From Hydrogenophilales bacterium 28-61-23 (GTDB lineage: Bacteria; Pseudomonadota; Gammaproteobacteria; Burkholderiales; Thiobacillaceae), in contig NCGJ01000010.1 of assembly GCA_002281555.1 (NCBI GenBank), positions 134,190 to 198,189 of the forward strand: a stretch of 64,000 nt of DNA, given 5' to 3'. Shown here piece after piece: positions 37,923 through 47,361 of this stretch; the stretch's first letter is position 1, and each line of letters starts with the position of its first letter. The notes beneath the pieces are model-generated. The model did not search any database. It saw only the letters and a program-made list of their open reading frames with translations, and was not told where the DNA came from. Position numbers and translations under genes: made by a program.

Positions 37923-38678
37923 ATGATCAAGGCACTGCTCTTCGATGTGGATGGAACCCTGGCCGATACGGAACGAGATGGCCATCGGCCGGCATTCAAT
38001 GCGGCCTTCCAGGAATTTGGTCTGGACTGGAACTGGGATGTGGCGCTTTACGGGCAACTGCTTGCCGTTACCGGCGGTAAGGAACGGATGAAGTACTACG
38101 TGGAAAACTTTCGTCCGGATTACGTCAAGCCGTCGGATTTTGATGTCATGGTGGCGGCGTTGCACAAAGCAAAAACAGCGCATTACACCCGCATGCTGGC
38201 GCAAGGTGGAATTCCGCTGCGGCCGGGCGTCAAGCGTTTACTGCAGGAGGCGCGAGACCAGGGGTTGATCCTGGGCGTCGCGACGACGACGACACCGGAA
38301 AATGTCACTGAACTGCTTCGCCACAGCCTGGCCCCGGATGGCCCTGAATGGTTCCAGGTGATCGCGGCCGGCGACATCGTCCCCGCAAAAAAACCGGCTC
38401 CGGATATTTATGTTTGGGCGATGCGGCAACTCGGGCTGAAGCCGGAAGAGTGTTTGGCATTCGAAGATTCCGAGAACGGCATTCGCTCTTCTCTGGGCGC
38501 CAATCTGCGTACCGTCGTCACGATCAACGATTACACGCGAGATCATGATTTCAGCGGAGCTTTGGCAGTGCTTTCCGATCTGGGCGAATCTGGCGCTCCC
38601 TACGAACGACTGGACCCGGCGGCAAAGGGGGAGAGGGGCGTCCTGGATATGGCCCGCCTTCGATCCTGGCTGGAATAA
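37923..38678 (+). CDS. CbbY-like HAD phosphatase
   Basis: The protein has 251 residues. HAD motif I DVDGTLADTE at 8-17, a helical cap (about 20-95), motif II ATTTTPEN, motif III lysine in AKKPAPDIY and motif IV FEDSENGIRSS. The cap and the GHRPAFNAAFQEFGLDW segment match CbbY, which removes xylulose-1,5-bisphosphate, an inhibitor of Rubisco. Rubisco is not in the window, but rpe and gph are 6 kb away. A beta-phosphoglucomutase-like activity is the alternative. Confidence 0.82.
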   Translation: MIKALLFDVDGTLADTERDGHRPAFNAAFQEFGLDWNWDVALYGQLLAVTGGKERMKYYVENFRPDYVKPSDFDVMVAALHKAKTAHYTRMLAQGGIPLRPGVKRLLQEARDQGLILGVATTTTPENVTELLRHSLAPDGPEWFQVIAAGDIVPAKKPAPDIYVWAMRQLGLKPEECLAFEDSENGIRSSLGANLRTVVTINDYTRDHDFSGALAVLSDLGESGAPYERLDPAAKGERGVLDMARLRSWLE

Positions 38679-38729
38679 GCGGGCATCTCGCGCCACATGG
38701 CTAACCGATGTGGTTCGAGATGAATTGCG

Positions 38730-39578
38730 TCAGTGCTTTTCCGCCGCTTCCAGCGTGTTCTGTAACAGCGTGGCCACCGTCATCGGGCCGACGCCACCAG
38801 GCACGGGCGTAATCCAGCCGGCTCTTTCCTGTGCGGCTTTGAACTCCACATCGCCGGCCAGGCGGCCATCAGCCAAACGGTTAATGCCGATGTCGATGAC
38901 GATGGCCCCGGGTTTTATCCAGGCCCCCTGAACCATCTCCGGCCGGCCCACCGCCGCCACGACGATATCGGCCTGGGCGACATGGCCGGGTAAATCGACC
39001 GTCGCGGAATGGCAAATCGTGACCGTACACCCGGCCATGAGCAGTTCCAGCGCCATCGGGCGTCCGACATGGTTGGATGCGCCAACCACGACGGCATGTT
39101 TGCCGCGCAAGGGCTCGCCCGTGCTGTTCAGCAAATGCATCACGCCATAGGGGGTGCATGAGCGCAGCAAGGGATTGCGCACCGCCAGGCGGCCAACGTT
39201 GTAGGGATGAAAACCATCCACATCCTTGCCCGGCAGAATGCGTTCGATCACCGTTTCGGCATCGATGTGGGCGGGCAGCGGCGCTTGCACCAGTATCCCG
39301 TCGATAGTCATATCCAGATTCATTCGATCGATCAAGGCCAGCAGATCGGATTGAGAAGTGGACGCCGGCAAGTCGTGAGAAATCGAAATAACCCCCGATT
39401 TTTCACAGGCCAGACGTTTGTTGCGCACGTAGATGCTGGAAGCGGGGTCGTTGCCCAGCAGAATGACCGCGAGCCCCGGCGCGCGAAGGCCGGCGGCAAT
39501 CCTGTCGCTAACCTGGTGTTTGATGTTGTCGATCAGGCTGTCGGCGATTGCTTTTCCATCGATTAAGCGGGCGGTCAT
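38730..39578 (-). CDS. folD: Methylenetetrahydrofolate dehydrogenase/cyclohydrolase FolD
   Basis: The protein has 282 residues, full length. Catalytic Lys lies in [12 protein letters not shown], and the motifs [30 protein letters not shown] (NADP site) and the C-terminal [16 protein letters not shown] are present. It converts methylene-THF to formyl-THF. It converges on the CbbY-like gene with 51 bases between. Confidence 0.97.
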   Translation of the reverse strand: MTARLIDGKAIADSLIDNIKHQVSDRIAAGLRAPGLAVILLGNDPASSIYVRNKRLACEKSGVISISHDLPASTSQSDLLALIDRMNLDMTIDGILVQAPLPAHIDAETVIERILPGKDVDGFHPYNVGRLAVRNPLLRSCTPYGVMHLLNSTGEPLRGKHAVVVGASNHVGRPMALELLMAGCTVTICHSATVDLPGHVAQADIVVAAVGRPEMVQGAWIKPGAIVIDIGINRLADGRLAGDVEFKAAQERAGWITPVPGGVGPMTVATLLQNTLEAAEKH

Positions 39579-39674
39579 GTCGAGGGGTGCTCAGAAATAA
39601 AGCCAGTAATTCTAGCGAATAGACGTGCTATGGCGTTGCTTTTTCCCCTTCGCGCGGTTATATTTCTGCGCCTT

Positions 39675-39751
<77 letters not shown>

Positions 39752-39790
39752 AATAGTTCCCGGCTATAGATTCCGAATGCCCGCGGGAAA

Positions 39791-39867
39791 CTGCCCGTAG
39801 CTCAATTGGATAGAGCACCAGCCTTCTAAGCTGGGGGTTACAGGTTCGATCCCTGTCGGGCAGGCCA
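39791..39867 (+). tRNA. tRNA-Arg (anticodon TCT)
   Basis: Acceptor CTGCCCG pairs with CGGGCAG, anticodon stem CCAGC/GCTGG with loop CTTCTAA gives TCT, T loop TTCGATC, CCA encoded. It reads AGA (and AGG), complementing the tRNA-Arg(CCT) at 6064. Confidence 0.97.
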
Positions 39868-39874
39868 GTTTAAT

Positions 39875-39951
39875 GGCGGTGGTAGCTCAGTTGGTAGAGC
39901 ACCGGATTGTGATTCCGGTGGTCGTGGGTTCGATCCCCATCCATCGCCCCA
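39875..39951 (+). tRNA. tRNA-His (anticodon GTG)
   Basis: Anticodon loop TTGTGAT gives GTG. The acceptor GCGGTGG (39876-39882) pairs with CCATCGC using one wobble, and the extra 5' G(-1) at 39875 faces C73, the histidine tRNA identity pair. CCA is encoded. It follows tRNA-Arg by 7 bases. Confidence 0.97.
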
Positions 39952-40076
39952 CTAAATTTCACAGCTTTGACAAGCTGATATCTGGCGTTATCCTCAAGTA
40001 CTTAATGCACTTTGTTTTGCATTGACCCGCGCCAACGCAAGGAAATGCATTAGTTCCATTCGAACCTATTTGAGCG

Positions 40077-40952
40077 ATGACGATGTCACCCCAGCTACTG
40101 GTACAGGAAGTCGAGAGCCTTTTTAGCTTGCCCGATGTGGCGATCAGGTTGAATGATCTTATCGATCAGCCCGATGCCTCAATCCAGGAATTGGTCGAGG
40201 TCGTGCAGCTGGATGCCGGCATCGCGGCCACGGTGCTCAGGTTGGCAAACAGCGCTTGGTACGGATTGCCTTCCAAGGTGGACACCATTTCGCGTGCCAT
40301 AACCCTGATCGGGCAAAAGGCATTGCGGGATCTGGTGATGTCCACTTCCGTCATCACCACTTTCAAGGGTATTTCATCCGAGTTTGTGGATATGCGGGAT
40401 TTCTGGGACAACAGTGTCACTTGCGGTGTAGTGACGCGCAATCTGGCCCAAAAATGTGGCATACACGCAGCTGAACGTATGTTTCTGGCCGGCTTGTTGC
40501 ACAAGGTCGGTCGATTGGTTTTCTATGCCAGCCGGCCGGTTCAGTATCGTCGGGTGCTTCAAGATCACGACAATGGCGAAGCGGCGATCATCGCGGCGGA
40601 AGAGGCCGTTTTCGGCTTCACCTATGCACAACTCGGCGCGGCGCTGCTGCGAGCCTGGCGAGTGCCCGAGGCGCTTGATGAAGTGGTCGAGTATCAGTTA
40701 AGCCCGCTGGATGCGCCTGAGCACCCATTGGAGGCCGCGATCGTGCATGTGGCTGCGGATATCGCTTATCACATGGCTCCCGATATCAAGGCGCGCTTCC
40801 AGCTTGGCGAATACAACCTGACATTCAATGAGTCTGCTTGGGAGACGCTTAATCTGGATCGGGCGGTGCTTGCCGAAATCATGCAGAACTCGCTGATTCA
40901 GTCGTTCGAGCTGCTGGAAATCATCAATCCGCGCTCACCGATGTTCGTTTGA
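40077..40952 (+). CDS. HDOD-domain signalling protein
   Basis: The protein has 291 residues and is one HDOD domain throughout: LFSLPDVAIRLNDLIDQPDASIQELVEVVQLDAGIAATVLRLANSAWYG, then the degenerate HD site in FLAGLLHKVGRLVF, where the catalytic His-Asp is not kept. HDOD proteins act as signalling scaffolds in motility, biofilm and stress pathways rather than as phosphohydrolases. There is no receiver or diguanylate cyclase domain. It overlaps the YchJ-like gene by 4 bases. Confidence 0.9.
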   Translation: MTMSPQLLVQEVESLFSLPDVAIRLNDLIDQPDASIQELVEVVQLDAGIAATVLRLANSAWYGLPSKVDTISRAITLIGQKALRDLVMSTSVITTFKGISSEFVDMRDFWDNSVTCGVVTRNLAQKCGIHAAERMFLAGLLHKVGRLVFYASRPVQYRRVLQDHDNGEAAIIAAEEAVFGFTYAQLGAALLRAWRVPEALDEVVEYQLSPLDAPEHPLEAAIVHVAADIAYHMAPDIKARFQLGEYNLTFNESAWETLNLDRAVLAEIMQNSLIQSFELLEIINPRSPMFV

Positions 40953-41422
40953 TCGCGGCGTCGCCATCGCCCGAATTGTCCGAATCGACACGCTGTCCTT
41001 GTGAGTCTGGTCTGGCCTTTCAGGCTTGCTGCCACCCCTACCTCAGCGGCAAGGCAGTGGCTCATTCGGCCGAAGCGTTAATGCGTTCGCGCTATGTCGC
41101 CTACGTTTTGGAAGACGAGCCATACCTTTTGGCAACATGGCATCCAGATACCCGCCCGGCAGTGGGGTCGATGCGCTTCAGCGTTGACGAATCCGGTGTG
41201 CCGCTTTCGGATGCAGGTTCGCATTTTTCGCAACAGCCGCGCCCAAAGTGGTTGGGTTTGTCGATCAAGCGGCGCCTGCTTGTTGATGAGAACCACGGTG
41301 TGGTCGAGTTTGTCGCTCGCTACAAACTCAATGGTCGAGCTTTCCGGATACATGAAACCAGTCGTTTTGAGCGCGTCGATGGACGTTGGTTTTATGTCGA
41401 TGGCGAGGTCGAAAAGAGTTAG
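40949..41422 (+). CDS. YchJ-family SEC-C-like protein
   Basis: The protein has 157 residues, starting at TTG 40949 within the HDOD stop. The N-terminal zinc-knuckle-like CPCESGLAFQACCHPYLSG and the following AHSAEALMRSRYVAYVLEDEPYLLATWHPDTRP are the YchJ/UPF0225 signature; a SnoaL-like fold follows, with FVARYKLNGRAFRIHETSRFERVDGRWFYVDG. The function of YchJ is not established. Confidence 0.9.
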   Translation: MIAASPSPELSESTRCPCESGLAFQACCHPYLSGKAVAHSAEALMRSRYVAYVLEDEPYLLATWHPDTRPAVGSMRFSVDESGVPLSDAGSHFSQQPRPKWLGLSIKRRLLVDENHGVVEFVARYKLNGRAFRIHETSRFERVDGRWFYVDGEVEKS

Positions 41423-41435
41423 GTAACTGGCGCGC

Positions 41436-42254
41436 ATGACAGCGAGCATGAAGTTTGAAAATTCATACGATAACGAGGGCCGGGCCTGGCCGCGTTGGCT
41501 GCGCGCGCCTATCGCGCAAGCATTGTTGTTCTCGTTTGCGTTGCATTGCGCAATGATCGTGCTTATTCAATCGGAGCCCAGCGCAAGCGGACGTCGCACT
41601 GTGGTGATCAACGCGTATTTGCGGACTGAAACGGCGCCGATGGCAACACCGGTGGAAGCGGAGCCGGCGCAGACCGAACCCTACGCCGAGCCCTTGGCGA
41701 AACCCGATTCGGAGCCCAAGCCTGTCGCCAACCTAATGACGGCGACAACGCCCTCGCCAGCGCCACCGATGCCTTTGGCGCCCGTGCCGGCAAAAGAGAA
41801 CGTAGTCGAGCCCAAAGCGTTGCCGTCTCACGTGCCGGTGTCGACGCCCGTTTCCGCGCCATCCGTTGCGCCCACCGATGCGTCGCGATCCGCCAATAAA
41901 GCACCTGGGCCGCAGCAAGCGTCTGGTTTGCCGAGTCTGCCGTTGGGTATCGATAGCCACTGGTATCAGGCGCTTCAGGTCGACAACCAGCCCAAGGCGA
42001 TCGGCCTCATCGAGCCGGTTTATCCGGAGGATGCCCAGCGGCGCAATCTGGAAGGAACGCTGAAACTGATGCTCAAGATCGACGATCTGGGCCGGGTGCA
42101 ATCGGCTGAAGTCGTTGAATCGACGCCGCCTGGCGTGTTCGACGCCGCCGCATTGGCGGCGTTTCGTGCGGCGCGCTTCCAGCCGGCGATAAAAGATGGC
42201 CGCCCGGTGCGCTATCAGGCCTTCATGCGTGTCGATTTCAAACTCAAGGATTGA
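41436..42254 (+). CDS. TonB-like energy-transducing protein
   Basis: The protein has 272 residues. One membrane helix near 25-45, a Pro/Ala/Glu-rich spacer (about 65-165) and a C-terminal TonB domain (about 195-272: GLIEPVYPEDAQRRNLEGTLKLMLKIDDLGRVQSAEVVESTPPGVFDAAALAAFRAARFQPA). It would pass proton-motive energy to outer-membrane receptors, but no ExbB/ExbD or receptor is in the window. The gene may be a housekeeping TonB or a TonB-like stand-alone protein. Its end overlaps that of mltA by 11 bases on the opposite strand. Confidence 0.88.
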   Translation: MTASMKFENSYDNEGRAWPRWLRAPIAQALLFSFALHCAMIVLIQSEPSASGRRTVVINAYLRTETAPMATPVEAEPAQTEPYAEPLAKPDSEPKPVANLMTATTPSPAPPMPLAPVPAKENVVEPKALPSHVPVSTPVSAPSVAPTDASRSANKAPGPQQASGLPSLPLGIDSHWYQALQVDNQPKAIGLIEPVYPEDAQRRNLEGTLKLMLKIDDLGRVQSAEVVESTPPGVFDAAALAAFRAARFQPAIKDGRPVRYQAFMRVDFKLKD

Positions 42255-43545
42255 GCGCGCTCAGCAGCAACGGAAAATCGCGCGGCAGCAGCACCCACAT
42301 ACGGCCTTTCTGCTTCATGCCGCCGGCCTGTTTGCCGGCTTCGTCGCCGAAACCCCAGAAGAAATCGGCGCGCACATTGCCGCGAATGGCGCCGCCGGTG
42401 TCCTGAGCCAGCATCAAACGGTTCAGCGCTTCGTTGGAGTTGGGGCGGCTGGTGGCGAGCCAGACCGGGGCGCCCAGAGGCGTGCCGCGCGGGTCGATGG
42501 CGATGCTGCGTTCGGCGCTGAGCGGCACGCCCAAAGCGCCCAATGGCCCCGCGAGGTGATTCGGTAATTCCCGGAAAAAGACATAGCTCGGGTTGGCATT
42601 GAGCAGTTCCGGCAGGCGATCCGGATTGTTGCGTCCCCAATCCTTGATGCCTTGCATCGATGCTTTATCCAGGGTCAGCTCGCCTTTCTCGACCAGCCAT
42701 TTGCCGATGGAACGGTAGGGGTGGCCGTTTTGATCGGCGTAACCGATACGCATCGTGTCGCCATTTTCCAGTTTGACCCGGCCCGAGCCTTGTATCTGCA
42801 GGAAAAACAACTCGACGGCATCGTCGACCCAGACCAATTCTTTACCGCGCGTGGGCGCTGCGCCGGCTTCGATTTCCGCCCGGCTGAAATAGGGCACAAC
42901 CTTGTTGCCCTGGAGCCGGCCGCGCAGACGCAAGCTTTTAAGCTCGGGGTAAAGCGCTGCGAGATCCACCACCAGCAGATCTTCCGGCGCGGCATAGATG
43001 GGATGGCGGAACTTCGGTGTTGGCGTATGGCTGCCATGCAATAACGGTTCGTAATAACCGGTTACCAGTCCTTCGCTGCCGCCTTCGGCCTGGTTGATTT
43101 GCCAAGGTTGGAAGTGCTGCTCGAAGAAGGCGCGAATACTTGGGCCATCCGGCAAAGGCGATTGTTTCAACGTGGCCTGGCAGACTGAAATCCAGGCCGG
43201 ATTATTTTTCAAACCGCGACAAGACTGCAGAAAAGCCGGCCATGCCAAGGTCAGGTCGTCATCGCGCCAGCCGGGTAGCTGATCCCAGGATGCGGTTTTC
43301 AGCCATGGCATCGCGATGGGTACGGCTTTGGCGGGTTCCTGCGCGGCGACGGGCGCGCTAGTCGGAGGCGTGGGGGTGGTTTCAGTCGCCGGAGCGGGAG
43401 ACGGCGCCGGTGTCACCGCGGGCGCCACGACAACAGGCGTGGGTTCGGGCTGGACTGGCGCGGCGGGTATCACCGGCCTGCTCGTGACCGAGGCGCAACC
43501 GCTGCCCATCAAGGCGATTACGCCAATCAAAAAGTACAAACGCAT
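42244..43545 (-). CDS. mltA: Membrane-bound lytic transglycosylase A
   Basis: The protein has 433 residues from ATG 43545. The lipoprotein signal MRLYFLIGVIALMGSGC puts the lipid on Cys17; a Pro/Thr-rich linker (about 20-75) follows. The MltA domain (TGYYEPLLHGS, IYAAPEDLL, ELVWVDDAVELFFLQIQGSGRV) and the 3D domain (ITGGAIR-type DTGGAIRGNVRADFFWG) with catalytic aspartates are complete. It cleaves peptidoglycan strands at the outer membrane. A longer frame to 43590 would spoil the lipoprotein signal. Confidence 0.93.
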   Translation of the reverse strand: MRLYFLIGVIALMGSGCASVTSRPVIPAAPVQPEPTPVVVAPAVTPAPSPAPATETTPTPPTSAPVAAQEPAKAVPIAMPWLKTASWDQLPGWRDDDLTLAWPAFLQSCRGLKNNPAWISVCQATLKQSPLPDGPSIRAFFEQHFQPWQINQAEGGSEGLVTGYYEPLLHGSHTPTPKFRHPIYAAPEDLLVVDLAALYPELKSLRLRGRLQGNKVVPYFSRAEIEAGAAPTRGKELVWVDDAVELFFLQIQGSGRVKLENGDTMRIGYADQNGHPYRSIGKWLVEKGELTLDKASMQGIKDWGRNNPDRLPELLNANPSYVFFRELPNHLAGPLGALGVPLSAERSIAIDPRGTPLGAPVWLATSRPNSNEALNRLMLAQDTGGAIRGNVRADFFWGFGDEAGKQAGGMKQKGRMWVLLPRDFPLLLSALNP

Positions 43546-43634
43546 AGGGAAAATAGCTAGTTCAGCGGGGTTTTTAGGCAAAACCATCATGCGAGTTTGC
43601 GGGATGGGGAACTGGCCGGCCGGAGCCGCGGCAA

Positions 43635-44018
43635 TCAGTGCAGAACACGCGGCACGGAGAGGATGAACTCGGGTATTTCGGCCTCGAACGAGCTGCCATC
43701 TTCGGCAACCATCTGGTAACTACCTTTCATTGAGCCGACCGGGGTCGAGACGGCGGTGCCGCTGGTGTATTCGAAACTGTCGCCCGGCTTCAGCAAGGGT
43801 TGCTCGCCAACCACGCCCAGGCCGCGCACTTCCTGCACGTGCTGGTGGGCATCGATGATTTGCCAATGGCGCGAAATCAACTGCGCCGCGATCTGGCCGG
43901 TGTTGGCAATGGTGATGGTGTAGGAGAACACGTATCGCTCGGCCGTTTCATCCGATTGCTCCGGGATAAAGTGGGTTTTTGCGGTGACGGTGATATGGTA
44001 TTTCCTGATTTCGGCCAT
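43635..44018 (-). CDS. apaG: ApaG protein
   Basis: The protein has 127 residues from ATG 44018. It is a single fibronectin-III-like ApaG domain: YHITVTAKTHFIPEQS, ERYVFSYTITIANTG, and GEQPLLKPGDSFEYTSG followed by VGSMKGSYQMV. ApaG's cellular role is unclear; nucleotide binding has been suggested. It is divergent from rpe with a 139-base intergenic region and lies 89 bases before mltA on the same strand. Confidence 0.93.
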   Translation of the reverse strand: MAEIRKYHITVTAKTHFIPEQSDETAERYVFSYTITIANTGQIAAQLISRHWQIIDAHQHVQEVRGLGVVGEQPLLKPGDSFEYTSGTAVSTPVGSMKGSYQMVAEDGSSFEAEIPEFILSVPRVLH

Positions 44019-44157
44019 GGTGTGCGGCTTGATGTGTAGCGGGGGGAGATCGATTGCACACGAATAGCCACGTGCTGTCCAGACGCCATTCCCTATATTC
44101 CAGGCGGCGATCGGCGGGTAATATCGTGGTTTCTTTTTCATTGCCGGGAACCTTGTC

Positions 44158-44844
44158 ATGGCCGACTATCAGATTGCTCCTTCCATCCTCTCCGCCAACT
44201 TCGCCAAACTGGGCGAAGAAGTCGATAAGGTCCTCGCCGCCGGTGCGGACATCGTCCACTTCGACGTGATGGACAATCACTATGTGCCCAACCTGACCAT
44301 CGGCCCGCTGGTCTGCGAAGCGCTGCGCAAGCACGGTGTCACCGCCCCCATCGACGTACATCTGATGGTCAAGCCGGTCGACCGCATCATTCCCGATTTC
44401 GCCAAAGCTGGCGCGACCTACATCACCTTCCACCCGGAAGCGTCCGAACATGTCGATCGCACCATCGGCCTGATCAAGGAAAGCGGCTGCAAGGCCGGCC
44501 TGGTGTTCAACCCGGCCACCCCGCTGGATATTCTGGAATACATGTTGCCCAAGCTCGACATGGTGTTGCTGATGTCGGTCAACCCCGGTTTCGGCGGCCA
44601 GAAGTTCATTCCCTACGTGCTCGACAAGGCGCGCAAAGTGCGCCAGATGATCACCGCAGGCGGCTACAACTGCCGTCTGGAGATCGACGGCGGCGTCGGC
44701 CCGGCCAATATCTGTGAAGTGGCCAAGGCCGGTGTGGATACCTTCGTTGCCGGTTCCGCCATTTTCGGCGCGGCCAAGGATACCGACCCGAACCGCTACG
44801 ACACGGTCGTCGCCGCGATGCGCGCGGAATTGGCCAAGGCCTGA
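44158..44844 (+). CDS. rpe: Ribulose-phosphate 3-epimerase
   Basis: The protein has 228 residues. TIM-barrel motifs: [32 protein letters not shown] (metal Asp and His), [19 protein letters not shown] and EIDGGVG. It interconverts ribulose-5-P and xylulose-5-P in the pentose phosphate and Calvin cycles. It is followed by gph and trpE on the same strand, a frequent betaproteobacterial set. Confidence 0.97.
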   Translation: MADYQIAPSILSANFAKLGEEVDKVLAAGADIVHFDVMDNHYVPNLTIGPLVCEALRKHGVTAPIDVHLMVKPVDRIIPDFAKAGATYITFHPEASEHVDRTIGLIKESGCKAGLVFNPATPLDILEYMLPKLDMVLLMSVNPGFGGQKFIPYVLDKARKVRQMITAGGYNCRLEIDGGVGPANICEVAKAGVDTFVAGSAIFGAAKDTDPNRYDTVVAAMRAELAKA

Positions 44845-44850
44845 TGGATA

Positions 44851-44903
44851 TGTGAAACGTGACGGTTTGTCTTTCACCAGCGCGCGGCGCATCACGTTTC
44901 ACA
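44851..44903. repeat. 12-bp inverted repeat between rpe and gph
   Basis: TGTGAAACGTGA (44851-44862) and TCACGTTTCACA (44892-44903) are perfect inverted copies 29 bases apart, filling most of the 77-base gap. The 29-base loop contains the further GCGCGGCGC. There is no U-run, so an RNA-stability hairpin or protein site is likelier than a terminator. Confidence 0.6.
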
Positions 44904-44921
44904 CTTCACCAAGGAATCCCG

Positions 44922-45602
44922 ATGAACTTTCCCCTTCCCATCAAAGCCGTCGTCATCGATCTCGACGGCACCCTGCTCGACACCGCTGAAGATCTGGCCG
45001 ACGCCGCCGAGGCGATGCTGGTCGATCTGGGCATGCCGGCGGTCTCGCTGGCTGAAATCAAGACCTACATCGGCAATGGCGTTTCGCGTCTGGTCAAGCG
45101 CTCGTTGACCCGCGACATGCAGGCGGAGCCAGACCCGGCGCTGTTCGAACAAGCGCTGGCCAGCTACGAAAAACACTATGGCGCGCACGTTTCCCGCAAG
45201 AGCCGTGTTTTCCCCGGCGTGGTCGAAGGTTTGCAGGCCTTGCGGATCGGTGGTTATCGGCTCGCCTGCATCACCAACAAGGCGGCGCGTTTTACCCACC
45301 CGTTGCTGAAAGACACCGGCCTGTTCGACTATTTCGAGCTGATTCTTTCCGGCGACACCTTGCCGAAGAAAAAACCCGATCCCATGCCGTTGTTGCATGC
45401 CTGCCAGGTGTTCCAGGTTCAGCCCGACGAGTTGCTGCTGATCGGCGACTCGCTCAACGATGCACAGGCTGCGCGCGCCGCCGGTTGCCCGGTGTTCTGC
45501 GTGCCCTATGGCTACAACCGAGGCCGGCCCGTCGCCGAACTGGACCTTGATGCTGTCGTGCCGACGTTGGCCGATGCCGCAAAGATGATCGTGAAGAAAT
45601 GA
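44922..45602 (+). CDS. gph: Phosphoglycolate phosphatase
   Basis: The protein has 226 residues from ATG 44922. HAD motifs: DLDGTLLDTAEDL (motif I), TNKA (motif II), KKKPDP (motif III) and GDSLNDAQAARAAGCPV (motif IV). The C1-type cap and order after rpe indicate Gph, which removes 2-phosphoglycolate from Rubisco oxygenation or DNA repair. The upstream frame to 44859 lies in the inverted repeat and is not favoured. Confidence 0.94.
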   Translation: MNFPLPIKAVVIDLDGTLLDTAEDLADAAEAMLVDLGMPAVSLAEIKTYIGNGVSRLVKRSLTRDMQAEPDPALFEQALASYEKHYGAHVSRKSRVFPGVVEGLQALRIGGYRLACITNKAARFTHPLLKDTGLFDYFELILSGDTLPKKKPDPMPLLHACQVFQVQPDELLLIGDSLNDAQAARAAGCPVFCVPYGYNRGRPVAELDLDAVVPTLADAAKMIVKK

Positions 45603-45728
45603 TCCCGAATTTCCTGGGAACCGGAAAAGTGAAGTGTCGAGAAGAAAAACACGCGTCGGCTCGATGGCGGGGTTGAGTCCCACTTCTTGTTTCTCGCTTT
45701 TCTTTTCACGATTTCCCGGAAATTGACC

Positions 45729-47234
45729 ATGTTCAACGAAGACAAATTCAACAATCTGGCTCGTCAGGGCTACAACCGTATCCCGGTCATCAAGCCGTTG
45801 CCGGCCGATCTGGATACGCCGCTTTCCATTTACCTGAAGCTGGCCAACGAGCCTTATTCCTACCTGCTCGAATCGGTCGTCGGCGGCGAGCGTTTCGGGC
45901 GTTATTCCTTCATCGGCCTGCCGGCCAAGACCGTGCTGCGCGTGCATGGTCATTTCGCCAGCGTCGAGACCAACGGTTTGCCGGTCGAGCAGAGCAATCA
46001 CGACGATCCGCTCGCCTTCGTCGAAAGTTTCCTGGCCCGCTTCAAGGCCGCGCCGGTGCCGGGCATGCCACGCTTTCCCGGTGGTTTGTGCGGCTATTTC
46101 GGTTACGACACGGTGCGCTACATCGAGTCGCGCCTGGCCGCCGCGCGCCGGCCGGACAGCATCAACACGCCCGACATCCTGCTCATGCTCACCGACGAGC
46201 TGGTGGTGGTCGACAACCTGTCCGGCAAGCTGACGCTAATCGTCTACGCCGATCCGCTCGAAGACCAGTCCTACCTGAAGGCGCATCGGCGTCTGGCTGA
46301 ACTGACCAGGTTGTTGCAGCGGCCGGCGATCCCGCCGCGCGATGCCAAGGGCAATGGCGACGAAGCGGTTTCCGAATTCGGCGAGGATGCCTTCAAAGCC
46401 GCTGTGGTGCGCGCCAAGCAGTACATCCTCGACGGCGACATCATGCAGGTCGTGCTGTCGCAGCGCATGAGCCAGCCGTTCTACGCGCATCCGCTCTCGC
46501 TCTATCGCGCGTTGCGCGGCCTGAATCCATCGCCCTACATGTTCTATTACGACATGGGCGGTTTCCATGTGGTCGGCTCCTCGCCGGAAATCCTGGTGCG
46601 TCTGGAAGGCACTGGCGACGAGCAGCATCCGGGCGAGAAACGCGTTACCGTCCGCCCCATCGCCGGCACGCGTCCGCGCGGCGCGACGCGCGAAGAGGAT
46701 GAACGACTCGAAGCGGAACTTCTGGCCGATCCGAAAGAGCGCGCCGAGCATGTCCAGCTCATGGATCTGGGCCGTAACGACGCGGGTCGCGTCTCACAAG
46801 TCGGCAGCGTCAAAGTCACCGAGAACATGAGCGTCGAGCGCTATTCGCACGTCATGCACATCGTCTCTAACGTCGAGGGCATGCTGAAGCCCGGCCTCAA
46901 CGCCATGGACGTGCTGCGCGCCACCTTCCCGGCCGGCACGGTTTCCGGCGCGCCCAAGGTGCGGGCGATGGAGATCATCGACGAACTGGAGCCTTCCAAA
47001 CGCGGCATCTACGCTGGCGCGGTGGGTTATGTCGGCTTCAACGGCGATATGGATGTCGCCATCGCCATCCGCACCGCAGTGGTCAAGGACAAGATGCTCT
47101 ATGTCCAGGCCGGCGCCGGCATCGTCGCCGATTCGGTGCCGGAAAACGAATGGCAGGAAACCCGCAACAAGGCGCGCGCCGTGCTGCGCGCGGCGGAACT
47201 GGCGCAAGCCGGGTTCGAGAGTGAGGCGGATTAA
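45729..47234 (+). CDS. trpE: Anthranilate synthase component I
   Basis: The protein has 501 residues from ATG 45729. The N-terminal domain holds [17 protein letters not shown] (tryptophan-inhibition site near LLES) and the C-terminal chorismate-binding domain holds [28 protein letters not shown], and [23 protein letters not shown]. It makes anthranilate from chorismate with TrpG. TrpG does not follow; an unknown gene does. No leader peptide rich in Trp was seen in the 126 bases after gph. Confidence 0.97.
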   Translation: MFNEDKFNNLARQGYNRIPVIKPLPADLDTPLSIYLKLANEPYSYLLESVVGGERFGRYSFIGLPAKTVLRVHGHFASVETNGLPVEQSNHDDPLAFVESFLARFKAAPVPGMPRFPGGLCGYFGYDTVRYIESRLAAARRPDSINTPDILLMLTDELVVVDNLSGKLTLIVYADPLEDQSYLKAHRRLAELTRLLQRPAIPPRDAKGNGDEAVSEFGEDAFKAAVVRAKQYILDGDIMQVVLSQRMSQPFYAHPLSLYRALRGLNPSPYMFYYDMGGFHVVGSSPEILVRLEGTGDEQHPGEKRVTVRPIAGTRPRGATREEDERLEAELLADPKERAEHVQLMDLGRNDAGRVSQVGSVKVTENMSVERYSHVMHIVSNVEGMLKPGLNAMDVLRATFPAGTVSGAPKVRAMEIIDELEPSKRGIYAGAVGYVGFNGDMDVAIAIRTAVVKDKMLYVQAGAGIVADSVPENEWQETRNKARAVLRAAELAQAGFESEAD

Positions 47235-47361
47235 TCCGTCGGAAGTCGCTGTCAGTGGCATGTTCAGCGCTTCCCCAGTGTGCGCCGCGCACCCCCTTTT
47301 CGTTGAGCGCGGCGTGCGCGTGGCAATGACCGGACGAACTCGTGACCGGTGAGCACATCCC

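Noticed and set aside
39952-40076. AATGCATT-like repeats after tRNA-His
   Set aside because: Short AT-rich words (AATGCA, TGCATT) occur near 40003-40051, but they are too short and irregular to call a repeat or operator.
45603-45728. Trp leader peptide or attenuator before trpE
   Set aside because: No short frame with adjacent Trp codons and no alternative hairpins with a U-run were found.
47284-47313. Hairpin after trpE (GCCGCGC and GCGCGGC, 16-base loop)
   Set aside because: The stem is only 7 bp with a large loop and no U-run; in GC-rich DNA this is expected by chance.
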